A stretch of DNA of 64,000 bases from the NCBI GenBank assembly GCA_026874595.1, contig CM049314.1, positions 66,325,300-66,389,299 of the forward strand. Reading direction: 5' to 3'. Position 1 is the stretch's first letter, and each line of letters starts with the position of its first letter. Below the pieces are notes generated by a model. The model worked only from the letters and a program-made list of their open reading frames with translations. It was not told where the DNA came from and did not search any database. Source of the stretch: Sipunculus nudus. Lineage: Eukaryota; Annelida; Sipuncula; Golfingiida; Sipunculidae. Positions 12,645-22,523 of the stretch are shown here, in pieces. The position numbers and the translations under genes were made by a program.

Positions 12645-15600
12645 GTAATCATTTTGAAATAAAAAAAAAAATAATAATAATGCCATTAACGAAATGCGAA
12701 ATTTTTAAGAAATACAAAGGACCCCCCAAAGGATCATGGGTAGGCCTAATAATATATTTTTTTTTATAAAAATCGGGTTCCCTCGTGAAGAATGTGTTCC
12801 CCAGCGAAAAAAATCGTTTTCCTAAGTAATTGTTCAATCCCATTTTTTTTAAGGAACCATCAGCTCCTAGACTGGTCGCAAAAACCTTTAGTATGCCACT
12901 GTTAGCCATATCCATTGAGACAAACGCATATACTCCGGCCAAGACGTCACCGCTTTTCTCTGCTACCCCTATAACTGCCATCACCACGAGCTTACGTAGA
13001 AACACTTTTAGAAGGATTACGCGAACATTAATTTAACAAAAGGACACGAGAAGTTCGCGAGGGAACGCGAACGTGTACGAGGGAACGTCAAATAATATAG
13101 CATTTATGCTTCTCCAGGGGCCAAATGCAGATAAACTTATTATTGTAAGGTCATATGGATATATATAATTATACTGTTTAATTATAGGCAACACTTGTCC
13201 TATCAGAAATGCAGGACTAAGTTGAATTTTTCTTGTTTTCCTTTTATCTGTTAAACAGGTGGGGAATTATATACAGATCTTGTTTGACCACGTTGACCCT
13301 AATCGCCAGCAACCCGGGGTGTACAATGGGGCGGTAGAAGCAACAGCCACATTGTTAGGTATGTATGTATATAATGGCGGGGAGCCGATAAATCGATTAA
13401 ATCGATTGCATTTTTGCATTATCGATTAAAAACGATTATGTATGCACATGCAAAGAATCTAATCCTGTCAGATATGTACGAACACAAAGTAACGAATAAC
13501 ATCAATCGGAACCTTGCACAGCCAACAATCGTCCGACGGCAAATCAGGTGGTCTGATAGTTTCATTATTAATATAGATGTACATGTCACACGATTCACTG
13601 GGGTCAATATATCAAGGTAAAACAGAAACTACATATAGGTAATCGATTAATTATCGACCATAGGTCTTTTTTAACTATCGATCACTGTTATGTATGATTT
13701 ACGATAACTACGTTTCGACCTTTAAATTCACATACTACTCTCACACAATGTTTTACTTTGGTCGCCATACACCTTTTACTGTAAAGGCTATCAAAGAAAA
13801 CTCCCCCTATGCTTTTTATCCAATTTGAGCGGAACCTCCGAATTCCGAAGTTTTTAATTTTTAAATTCGGCTTGTAAAATCGTCTGACAATGTATAACAA
13901 ACAGTGGGTCCACATTGAAAATCTTTTAGCCGGTCATTATAGATTATAGGCTATTAACGGGCTGACTTTCCATGAGTTTATTCAAAGAAGTTTCCGTCAT
14001 TGCGAAGCACCCATACGGTCCAAATTGTACTCTAGAATGACGTCATAATAAAGTACCAGAGCTCTCCTCTCACCTCCGGAAATCCTATATTAAAGCCAAC
14101 CATGTATGCATTCACCTGCCTTCTTTGTAGAATTTATGAGATTTCTGGCATACAGTACTCTGGCTATATATTAATGAACTTTAGTTAGTTCCTGCTACGA
14201 AAGGTTCTTATTACGCCCCTTTAACGTATGCATAAGCTTGTTTATATACAAGCTGTTTAACACAGTAAACGTGCCCATGTTGCCAAATAGAGAAGCCATG
14301 TAAGCGGAGGTGTTTGATTGAGCGCTAGCTGTTGTTGGTGAAAACACAAACTTTGTCATTTACAAACCATCATCTGATTTGCCGCTAGATGTCCGGATGA
14401 GACGTGTTTGGCTCACGATCGGCTGCAAATTTGGCTTCCCCCACAGTTTATAAATACGTGGATATGAACAAAACGGACACCAAATGCTCTCTTTTGGATG
14501 TGTCTCGAAAAGAAATAAACATGGTCACATGATAATTACGTCACAATGATCAAATGACCTTTCCCGTAGTCTTCAAGTTACAACGGAAAATCTTGACTGT
14601 TTTGTGAAGTTAAGGGAATAACTGAGTTGTCCTATAAGCTTTTTTCGTTTCCAAGAATAACACAAGTGTCATGCATAAGCGAATATATTTCTTATGATTC
14701 CCTCGTAAGAAGAGGAGGCTTAATTTATAGATTAATGAGTTCATTTCTATATCAATATTTGGGTTAAAATACTTTCTTATGTCCCCAAGAGTGCACAACC
14801 ATCAGGCACAACCATTTTCTTTCAACTGCCCTTGTTTAAACCAGACAAAAAAAAATAGTTGACTTAAAGAAAATGATCTTCAGGTCTAATATATATGTGT
14901 CTTAGGCGACAGTTTTGCACCTGATTTTTTTTACCTTGTCCATGTTCCCAAGGTCGTAAACTCAACAACCAATGATCTATTATGCGCCTTGTTGCGTGAA
15001 GATACCAGTGATCGCTCGGTAACTGGAAACATTCAGTTTTCATTTACGTTTTGTAACAGTATTAATTTTCTGCAGAACAATACTATGAGTCCTTTTATGG
15101 TAATGTTTAGTTGTTTAATTCATTACATCATTTTTCTCTGACATCAGGAGCTCTGGTGGCTTTCGTCATGGCGTTCGTCAAGGTGAACTGGAGCGTGTTT
15201 GGGGAGCTACTACTCGGCGGCGTCTCATTGGTTGACGCCGTCCTGCTGCTTGTGATGTCACAAACTCGCCTCATCTGGATCACTTACATATTTTATATTC
15301 TGTTTCGGGCTTCGTATCAAATGGTCATCACCATTGCAAGGTAAAACACATATAATCATAAGCATATACACTATAGAACCTTGTTTTACGCCACCCTCGG
15401 TTTAGCGGCCCCCTCAAAACAACGACAAGTTTTGACGAGTCCCGATTCTTCTTAGATTGTATCATACAAATCTCGCTTAGAAGACCACCTCGCAAATGCG
15501 AAAACTTTATTCAGGTCCCGATGGTGGTCGATATTTTGAGGTTTTACTGTATACATATATATTGATTTATCATGAATTTATAGAACATCAACTCCATTAT

Positions 15601-18600
15601 GAACTTACCTGTATATTGCTGATATCATATTTTTCATAATGTTACATTTTATTAATATCGCTTATAAAAGTAATGTTTTAACATTAAAATGTTAATGTGT
15701 TAATCCGCAAAATATGGATTGTATAAAGGAATGTATAGTGAGCTATATATCGTTTCTTTTCTCGAAAATTATAGTGCATTAACGGTTAGAATATCTTCTT
15801 CGATAATCAGTCGCGTATAATGTATGCATCCAATGTATTCATACAAACGATGAAGGAGGAATACAGCTCCTTGAAAAAGAATAAGGATAATGTTAAAATG
15901 CAACAACAAGGTTTCATTATGAAAAAAATAATTTCCAAAGGATTCACTAGATGGCGCACTTATTCCGTCCCTGTCATTTTCTCGTTAGTACGAGACGGCG
16001 TTTAAACTTGAATATGTTGACCATAATATAAGAAATTTAACATAATTTTGATAAAGTTTTGTTCAAGGTAATGCTAGATATCTTAGGCCTGGTATATAAC
16101 CTGAAACCGTACATTGAACTGTTCTTTATATTCTATTCAAGAAAAGACGTACATTTTAATAGAAATATCTGTGTTTTGCCCTGCAAGAGAAATGTAGCCC
16201 ACGGACATTCCGCTATGATACCTTCCTCTGAAAAAGAAAGAAACCCTCCATGCAGGTGGCATATAATTTCTTTCTGATGTTACGTGGTGACATAAAAGCG
16301 GACCGAACTGTCTCGCTAGTGAAGCTGGCTTTTCTAGCGAAGCGATTGGTACGCCGGACTTGTACGCCACCGACCTGGGTTCCGTCGACCACCACCGACG
16401 GTAAACTTTGTGGCCCAGGGAAAAAGCTCACCAAAGTGTGACTCCTGGGATAATTAGTCTTGTTCTGATAGCAGAACGCTCTTAAGAGTGGGTTTTTTAC
16501 GGGTTGACATAAAAGCGGACCGAACTGTCTCGCTAGTGAAGCTGGCTTTTCTAGCGAAGCGGTTGGTACGCCGGACTTGTACGCCACCGACCTGGGTTTG
16601 ACTCCCGGATCGACCCAGGATTTTCTCCTCATTTATTTGTCTTCGTAACAAAATGGGGGCTCGTCCAACGTGACGGTAAACTTTGTGGCCCAGGGAATAA
16701 GCTCACCAAAGTGTGACTTCTGGGATAATTAGTCTTGTTCTGATAGCAGAACGCTCTTACGAGGGGGTGTGTTACGGGGTGACATAAAAGCGGACCGAAC
16801 TGTCTCGCTAGTGAAGCTGGCTTTTCTGGCGAAGCGGTTGGTACGCCACCGACCTGGGTTCGACTCCCGGATCGACCCAGGATTTTCCCCTCATTTATTT
16901 GTCTTCGTAACAAAATGGGGGCTCGTCCAACGTGACGGTAAACTTTGTGGCCCAGGGAATAAGCTCACCAAAGTGTGACTCCTGGGATAATTAGTCTTGT
17001 TTTGATAGCAGAACGCTCTTTAGAGGGGGTGTGTTACGAGGTAACATAAAAGCGGACCGAACTGTCTCGCTAGTGAAGTTGGCTTTTCTAGCGAAGCGGT
17101 TGGTACGCCGGATTTGTACGCCATCAGCCTTGATTCAACTCCCGGATCGACCCAGGGTTTTCCCCTCATTTATTTTCTTTGTAACACTGAATATATCCTC
17201 CAATTACTAGTTTTCAGATAGCGAGTCAACTGAAGGTTCAGAGATACGGGCTTGTGTTTGGCTGTAACACTTTCATAGCACTGGCTCTACAAACAATCCT
17301 AACTGCTGTGGTCGTGGATAAACAGGGTCTGCATCTGTCCATCCGAGTCCAGGTAATTATTACAGGTCCGTCTGAGTCCAGGTAATCAGTGCAAATCGAT
17401 CCATGTCCAGGTAACTATTAAGGTCCGTCTGTGTACAGGTAACTATTACAGGCCTCCCACACTGGCATAAAATCATAAAATTCATAAAATTTCCCAAATT
17501 GGCATAAAATAGCATAAAATAAGAAGCAAAATCATAAAATCATAAATCAACTTTTAAAGTCTATGGCTATTTTGTAATAGTGCTCAAACTACCTTATAAA
17601 TACCATGTATATTTGCATAGCATTTTATACAAGTGGTGTGTGGGCTAGAGTAAAAATAGTTGTTTCTTGTAAAGCATGAAAATATCATGTGCAAAATCCT
17701 TAACAGCTGTTGAGGTATTCATTTAACTAACTTGTTGTATATGAAGTATATGTCAGAGTTTAGAGGGGAAGTTGATTTCAGAACTCAACCAGTTATATGG
17801 GAAATCCAACCTAAACAGTTGAGATGGGAATATTCATTGTTATTCAAGTCTTAACTAGCTGACATTGGAATATTCCAATGTACACTGGTTAAGATTGGGA
17901 TTGCCACAAGTGAACCAGTTTACTTTAGGATATCCTGAAATACACTAGTTCACTTTAGAATATCTAGAAAGTCTACAGTTTTATTGTTTTACACTTTTTA
18001 TAACAAATGCTTTAAAATTAAGTTCAATTCAACTGCCACAAGAATATATACATTATACATGAAATTGTTCCTTTATATATAATTATTCCTGTGACAAAGA
18101 GGACTGACTCATAGAGTATATGTCCTCTCTGTATTAACATTAAATGTAGTAGGTTATATGGTGCACTGTGCAATAAGAAAACTAAAATTTCAGAGAAAAC
18201 AAACTATAAATAAAAATTTGATTATGAAAATGGAGTAAAATATAATAAATATGATTATTAAATTGAGGAAAAGCATTCTTTCAGACAGCATTTAAATGTT
18301 GATATTGTACAACAAGGATCAATATCTTAAAAATATTGTTCTAAACTCCAGCCCTTTTGAATTGTAAAGTTTTACAGGAGGCTGCAGTTTTACATACAGG
18401 CACATGGAAAAAATGCATTCTTCTTGTCCTGTTATTATGTACAACTCAGTATTTGCAGAATAATTCAGATACATTTAAAGGTGACATTTCATAATTAATC
18501 TTATACATAAATAACCCAACACTGTAATTGTAGATATATTCTGGATAAGCTATTAAAAAAAATATTTTGTTAAAATAATAAATAAATATGTAAAATCAGG

Positions 18601-21600
18601 AAATTGTGGCAGTGATATAAACATGTGTTATTCCTTTATACTATTATCTAGTCTAATGTGAAATTAAACTGAAGCTAGTTTTCACTGTATTTTTTTTTTA
18701 TGAGCTGGGGTCTCCATTCTCCAGCTGATGTTCTAAAATCCAGGTTTACATCAGATGAAGGCTCCACAGAAAAAAAAACTTAATGACCCTTCATGTCATA
18801 TGTTACTATATTAAAACAATTCATCCCTATGAATGGACTCTGTAGCTGTAGTGGAAGTTGTTTCAATGAATGCCATATTTTAGTAAAACAAAAACAAATT
18901 TGTTTGAATATGGTTACAGCTTTATAACAGTGCTGGATGTTGTTTCACAAAGTGCTGTATTTAGGAGGAAAGTCAATTTTTTATTAAAGCTTGGAAGCTT
19001 TTATAAATTTAGAATTATCATTAAATATGTAAAGCTGAAGGATTTACTCTATAAAACATTTTTTTTCTACATTTGATGTGCTTATCAGTGAAAAATAGAT
19101 CCTTGAGTGTTAAAATTATTTATTGTAAATGCTGCATACTGCATAGTTTAAATTGTGATTACAATTTAGTTATGGAATTGCTACTCATGATTCCTAGTCT
19201 GTTTCATTTCCTCATATTTGTATATATTAATTTAATATATATGCTTTTATTCAGCTGGTCAGTGTTCTAAGGTGGGCCCTGTTTTGTCACCCCAGCTCTA
19301 AATTAACAGATAATCAGATATTCTTGTGTACAGTTAACAGAAATTGAATTAAAAAATAAATCTTAACAACAAGGGTAAGATATTCTACTGTAGATGAGTG
19401 TATTTCAGGTTATTCCAAAAAGACTGCTTCACCTAGTTACATGCAAGCTATAATGATCATAAATTCTAAAGAAAACTAGTGTATTGCAGGATATCCCGAA
19501 GTAAACTGGTTCACGTGTGGATATCTCAATGTGAACCAATGTTCATTGGAATATTCCAATGTCAACTAGTTGAGATATGAATAACAGTGACTATTCCCAT
19601 CTCAACAGTTTAGATGGGAATTCCCATCTCAGCTGGAAGATAGCCAGTTGAGATTGGAATTCCTGTCTCAACTAGTTGCAATGGAATTCCCTTCTCAACT
19701 AGTTGAGTTCTGAACTGAACTGGATTCAGATCTGCACTTTGACATTTTTAAAGTCATTGCAACATGCAACAGCAGCATGGTTTATATATAGGTTGCAAAT
19801 GATTATTATACCCATTTAGAGATTTTTTCTAAATCAATGCTAGAGTTTAAAGTATTATAATGTAAAAATGTAAAAATCAATTTTTTATAACGTAGCAGTA
19901 GAATTCTCTAATTTTCTGTATATATGTTTTAAAATAGTGCTGGAAATATAGAAAATAAGGCCAGTTTCAGGAAAAGAAGAAACTTCTTATGCTGTAGTCC
20001 AAGGAAGAATCATAAGTAACATTACTAGCTAACTCGTTGGGGTTCTTCCTGGCTCATTTGTTTGGGGACTCCTACATGTTTGTCCCAGTAGTTGGAATTA
20101 CAAACTATAGAATCAGGCTTCTGCTTTTTCAACTGTATAACCTATGTTATAATCATGTGGAAATGCTATGAAATATATAGGGACCTTGTCTGAACAGCAT
20201 AAACTTACATATAAAAGGCGCTTTTAAAGAGCATAAAAAAGCATTAAATTTTACAAAAAATGTCATAAAATCATAAAAAAAAAATTCTCAAAAGTGAGTG
20301 GGAGGCCTGCTATAACAATTCCATCCGAGTCCATGTAACTATTACAATTCCATCCGAGTCCAGGTAACTTTTACAATTCAATCCGAGTCCAGATTACTAG
20401 TACAATTCCATCCGAGTCCAGGTAACTTTTACAATTCCATCCGAGTCCAGATTACTAGTACAATTCCATCCGAGTTCAGATAATTAGTACCAATCGATCC
20501 TAGTATAGGTAACTGGTTCAAATCCATCCGAGTCCAAGGAACTTGTATAAATCCATCCGAGTCCAGGTAATTAGTACTGACCCATCCGATTCCAGGTAAC
20601 TGGTACGAACCCATCCTAGTTCACGTACCTAATACGAATCCATCCGAGTCCAGGTAACGTAATGAGTACGAATCCATTCGAGTCCAGGTAACGTAATTAG
20701 TACAAATCCATCCGAGTCAAGGTAACCAGTACTTGTAAGTTCATGCGAGTCCAGGTTGCTAGATATAACATGCTAAATATTTACAATTACAATGGCTCCT
20801 AGTAGAACCCATGTCTCAACCGAGACAGAAAATCGTATACGTGACCCTCTCCGTTTCATGCGACAAAGTTTAATGTCTTCTCAGGTCTATATCCCATCAT
20901 TCCACAAAGTTTTGTGGAATTCAGTTCAAACACGTGTAAAAAATATATGAATTCATTAGTGCTGGAAAACACGACATTATTAATGTCAATTTTACGTTGA
21001 GACTGATGTGAACTTTTTCTATTTCCCCCGAGTCCCTTTTTCAGTGTAAATGCTCGTTTCAGTTAGCTGTGTGTGTTTGTGTGAAGCAAAATACTCAATG
21101 CACATTTTTTCACTATATGATAGCATATCGTGAATCCCAGTTCAACAAAATAATGTGTTCCAGGGCCATGACAATTCGCCATGTATGGAAAACCGAAAAA
21201 AAAAAACAATTACCGCCAGTATTGAGCGATGGGCGTTATAATAAGACCAGGCAATCAGACACGACCAGCAAGAGAGAAGAATATACCAACCTTAATTATG
21301 TTTCCAATATCGATGTATTGTCAGCAAATACAGAGGAGTTAATACAATAACTCCACATATATGAACTCATAATTAAACATTTCAAGTTTTTATTATCGTT
21401 TTATCTTGAGCAATATGAGAAATCCAATTAGTGTACAGTTAATCAGAAAGGCTAAAACACGCAAAAATGCATCACGTAAGCAAGCGCTTTTTTCACTAGC
21501 TACTAGTGGTCATTATTATAATTAATCTTTGGCCGTATTTTGTACGTTTTCGGAATAGCTCTTCCCTATAACATGGACAATCACTAAATTACGCACAACT

Positions 21601-22523
21601 CATGACATTTAAGCAACACGTAAACTCCTTATTCAGCAGTTATACACTGAAGTCGTCCAAGACATAGTTTCGTGTAACCGCTGCTTGCTATTACAAGGTT
21701 CTCTGGGCTGGAACCAAGGGTGCGTATTGAGGACTGAATTGTAATCATGCAGATCACTGAAAGCGTGGTACGTATTGCATTGTGCATCCAGCCAAAATTT
21801 AAACATGCGACTACCAATCTCGTTGGTTTGATTACACCGGGACACAATCTCATATTGGTCTGATACTTGGCCCTCCGTTGTCGCCACCTCTGTTTAGCGA
21901 CTTTCCAAAAGGATCTTTTCAGTTTCCTTCAGATAAGCCCGTGAATAAGAATACTTTAGCCTTCAAATCGTATGCAGGGATTCCTTGGAGCTAGGGGAAA
22001 TAAGTGAAGACATATATATTTAATAGAATTATTTCCAGACTGATGTTTTTAAGTTTTTATTATTAATTAAAAGGTTTTGGAAAATATGGATATCTCTAAT
22101 GCAACACTTTCCTGTTTAATATGTGGCAGAGGACAATTTTTGTTTCTAGGCCCAAGTTGTCTGTCTATCTGATATGGATGCAGTATCATTTATTTTCTTT
22201 TGTACATCTGTTTAGTAGTATACGTAACGCTTATAATCTGGTGGGACTAACCATAAAGGCTCGTTGCTTTGTGTCAAGGGATGTTGTTTATTTATGTTGT
22301 ATTTCAAAATTTATATATACCGATTCGGCGGAGATTTGTGCTCTCTGAGAGCTGTCTAAATCACAGAGTTATTATTTTTTTTCAGTTTGTTGTGAACGGA
22401 TCGTACTTCCTGTTGATGGGCTTTATATTTCTCGTGAACGCCATTAGAAACCTTTACAAATTAGGATTAAGACGAGCATGGGAACTTCGTCGAGGTGGGG
22501 ATTACCTCACAATGGAAGAATGA
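11754..22523 (+). CDS. SLC19 family vitamin carrier (thiamine transporter/reduced folate carrier type), 5 exons, complete (487 aa)
   Basis: Join 11754-12644, 13259-13358, 15148-15340, 17211-17352, 22386-22523; all GT-AG, phases 0-1-2-0. This is a 12-helix MFS-type plasma-membrane carrier. The family hallmark is present: [19 protein letters not shown] (residues 20-38) followed by [10 protein letters not shown] and [12 protein letters not shown]. Six hydrophobic segments fill residues 1-200. A hydrophilic Ser/Thr-rich cytoplasmic loop (about 205-275) follows, as in SLC19 proteins, then TM7 ([17 protein letters not shown]) and [52 protein letters not shown] and [10 protein letters not shown]. 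Length agrees with human SLC19A2/3 (about 496 aa). The pattern is closer to the thiamine transporters than to RFC, but the substrate is inferred from family only. The first methionine giving the family N-terminus is at 11754. ATTAAA at 22802 is a possible poly(A) signal. Introns 3 and 4 are swollen by mobile elements. Confidence 0.93.
12645..13258. other. SLC19 intron 1
   Basis: Contains a 118-codon antisense open frame (13005-12649) starting [20 protein letters not shown] do not recognise it; its sense strand looks like an interspersed repeat rather than an exon. Confidence 0.5.
13259..13358 (+). CDS. exon 2 of the SLC19 gene
   Basis: The TTAAACAG acceptor leads into [20 protein letters not shown] and [13 protein letters not shown]. 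The donor is TTAG|GTATGT (phase 1). The homologous segment in vertebrate SLC19A2/3 is readily recognised. Confidence 0.92.
13386..13680. repeat. interspersed element with AATCGATT ends, copy 1
   Basis: Lies in intron 2. It starts with doubled AATCGATT words and ends TAATCGATTAATTATCG. Its interior (AGAATCTAATCCTGTCAG, AATCGTCCGACGGCAA, GGGGTCAATAT) is shared with 57531-57892, so it is a dispersed, probably mobile, family of about 300-360 bp. Confidence 0.75.
13690..15147. other. SLC19 intron 2, remainder
   Basis: No recognised element beyond A/T-rich sequence and small reading frames. Confidence 0.5.
15148..15340 (+). CDS. exon 3 of the SLC19 gene
   Basis: ACATCAG acceptor. It encodes [20 protein letters not shown] and two further membrane helices, ending YQMVITIA and AG|GTAAAA in phase 2. 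Confidence 0.92.
15366..15553. mobile_element. small palindromic element with GTTTTAC ends, copy 1
   Basis: The 3' end GAGGTTTTACTGTATA and the left end TATAGAACCTTGTTTTACG are relics of inverted termini around CGACCACC/GGTGGTCG words. Related copies lie at 37965-38115 and 43409-43600. This is a non-autonomous repeat type with no coding capacity. Confidence 0.6.
16274..16277. repeat. left target-site duplication CTGA of the TRIM array
   Basis: CTGA directly abuts the TGTTAC terminus and matches CTGA at 17187-17190 next to the GTAACA terminus. Confidence 0.7.
16278..16400 (+). mobile_element. LTR 1 of the array, 3' part and primer site deleted
   Basis: Starts TGTTAC and follows the LTR consensus to the B-box (CCTGGGTTC). 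It then jumps to interior sequence (GACGGTAAACTTTG), so the 3' third of the LTR and the primer site are missing. Confidence 0.75.
16495..16650 (+). mobile_element. LTR 2 (156 bp) with tRNA-like domain
   Basis: The 5' end has decayed to TTTTAC; the 3' end is GTAACA. A-box TAGCGAAGCGG is at 16552-16562 and a B-box with one change (GGTTTGACTCC) is at 16595-16605. Their 43-bp start-to-start spacing is as in tRNA genes. Confidence 0.8.
16654..16666 (+). promoter_or_regulatory. tRNA-Pro-type primer-binding site
   Basis: TGGGGGCTCGTCC, 3 bp after the LTR end. The same 13-mer begins the tRNA-Pro primer sites of vertebrate gammaretroviruses. Repeated at 16916-16928. Confidence 0.75.
16770..16912 (+). 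mobile_element. LTR 3 (143 bp, 13-bp deletion)
   Basis: Intact TGTTAC and GTAACA ends. It carries the best promoter words: A-box TGGCGAAGCGG (16827-16837) and perfect B-box GGTTCGACTCC (16857-16867). A 13-bp loss between two GTACGCC direct repeats shortens the A-to-B spacing to 30 bp. The T-arm folds as CTGGG-TTCGACT-CCCGG. Confidence 0.8.
16916..16928 (+). promoter_or_regulatory. second tRNA-Pro-type primer-binding site
   Basis: Identical TGGGGGCTCGTCC after LTR 3, again 3 bp downstream of GTAACA. Confidence 0.75.
17032..17186 (+). mobile_element. LTR 4 (155 bp), right end of the array
   Basis: TGTTAC..GTAACA, more diverged in the B-box region (TGATTCAACTCC). It is followed directly by the CTGA duplication instead of a primer site, which marks it as the outer 3' LTR. 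Confidence 0.8.
17211..17352 (+). CDS. exon 4 of the SLC19 gene
   Basis: AATTACTAG acceptor just downstream of the TRIM array. It encodes (S)[17 protein letters not shown] and [18 protein letters not shown]. It ends CCGAGTCCAG|GTAATT in phase 0, and this junction is the founder of the adjacent minisatellite. Confidence 0.92.
17335..17448 (+). repeat. splice-donor minisatellite, left block (about 4 units)
   Basis: Degenerate units of about 29 bp modelled on CCATCCGAGTCCAG|GTAACT-ATTACAATT. The first unit is the real exon 4/intron 4 junction and the others are intronic. The block is cut off by the element starting at 17449. Confidence 0.85.
17775..17965 (+). repeat. left arm of a long internal inverted repeat
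   Basis: Carries CAGAACTCAACCAGTT, CAGTTGAGATGGGAAT, GACATTGGAATATTCCAATG and GTGAACCAGTTTACTT. The same series occurs in inverse complement at 19474-19715. Confidence 0.75.
19474..19715 (-). repeat. right arm of the long internal inverted repeat
   Basis: Inverse complement of the left arm, with extra internal copies of the perfect palindrome CTCAACTAGTTGAG (for example 19694-19707). Confidence 0.75.
20310..20760 (+). repeat. splice-donor minisatellite, right block (about 15 units)
   Basis: About fifteen units of roughly 29 bp (a few 33-34 bp), many keeping CCATCCGAGTCCAGGTAAC. Some have lost the GT (for example CCAGATTACT). This is the continuation of the 17335-17448 block. Confidence 0.9.
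20764..21607. other. SLC19 intron 4, unique-looking part
   Basis: No recognised gene or repeat was seen here. Confidence 0.5.
21608..21885 (+). repeat. interspersed element sharing sequence with 60722-60980, copy 1
   Basis: Shares GTTATAC, TCCAAGACAT, GTTTCGTGTAACCGCTG, TTCTCTGGGC, ATTGCATTGTGCATCCAG and CTCGTTGGTTTGAT in the same order and spacing with the copy near 60.8 kb. Neither copy has coding capacity or obvious termini. Confidence 0.75.
22386..22523 (+). CDS. exon 5 (terminal) of the SLC19 gene
   Basis: The TTTTTTTTCAG acceptor leads into [20 protein letters not shown] (TM12) and a basic cytoplasmic tail [18 protein letters not shown], ending LTMEE and TGA. Confidence 0.93.
   Translation, partial: FVVNGSYFLLMGFIFLVNAIRNLYKLGLRRAWELRRGGDYLTMEE

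Larger units (their letters stand above)
16278..17186 (+). mobile_element. tandem array of a miniature LTR retrotransposon (TRIM-like) with tRNA-like LTRs
   Basis: The layout is LTR-interior-LTR-interior-LTR-interior-LTR. Full LTRs are about 156 bp, begin TGTTAC and end GTAACA (an inverted terminal hexamer). Both complete interiors are exactly 119 bp, giving a 275-bp period. After each complete LTR comes AAA then TGGGGGCTCGTCC, which matches the primer site complementary to the tRNA-Pro 3' end. A purine tract GAGGGGGTG lies directly before the next LTR. The whole array is bounded by CTGA at 16274-16277 and 17187-17190, a 4-bp target duplication. There is no gag or pol. Each LTR carries A-box and B-box-like promoter words. 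The array lies in SLC19 intron 3 and ends 24 bp before exon 4. Several overlapping reading frames here are by-products. Confidence 0.85.
17449..20309. mobile_element. 2.86-kb non-autonomous hAT-like element
   Basis: Bounded by inverted ends CAGGCCTCCCAC (17449-17460) and GTGGGAGGCCTG (20298-20309). The flanks CTATTACA (17443-17450, overlapping the CA of the end) and CTATAACA (20310-20317) match at 7 of 8 positions, suggesting an 8-bp target duplication as in hAT transposons. CATAAAAT words crowd both subterminal zones. No transposase frame is present; the longest open frames are below 70 codons. It lies inside the splice-donor minisatellite of SLC19 intron 4. Confidence 0.75.

Noticed and set aside
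12649-13005. A 118-codon antisense frame in SLC19 intron 1
   Set aside because: No start context, domain or splice partner. The sense strand resembles repeat sequence. Kept only as a note under the intron.
16552-16867. A functional tRNA gene
   Set aside because: A/B boxes and a T-arm are present, but the acceptor and anticodon stems do not pair, so it is a tRNA-like promoter domain, not a tRNA gene.
16137-16978. Overlapping frames with repeated [20 protein letters not shown]-like text
   Set aside because: They are by-products of the TRIM array: frames shift between units and lie on the strand opposite to the A/B boxes.
20310-20760. A CRISPR-like array of 29-bp repeats
   Set aside because: Units are contiguous without unique spacers and derive from an exon/intron junction in an animal gene.
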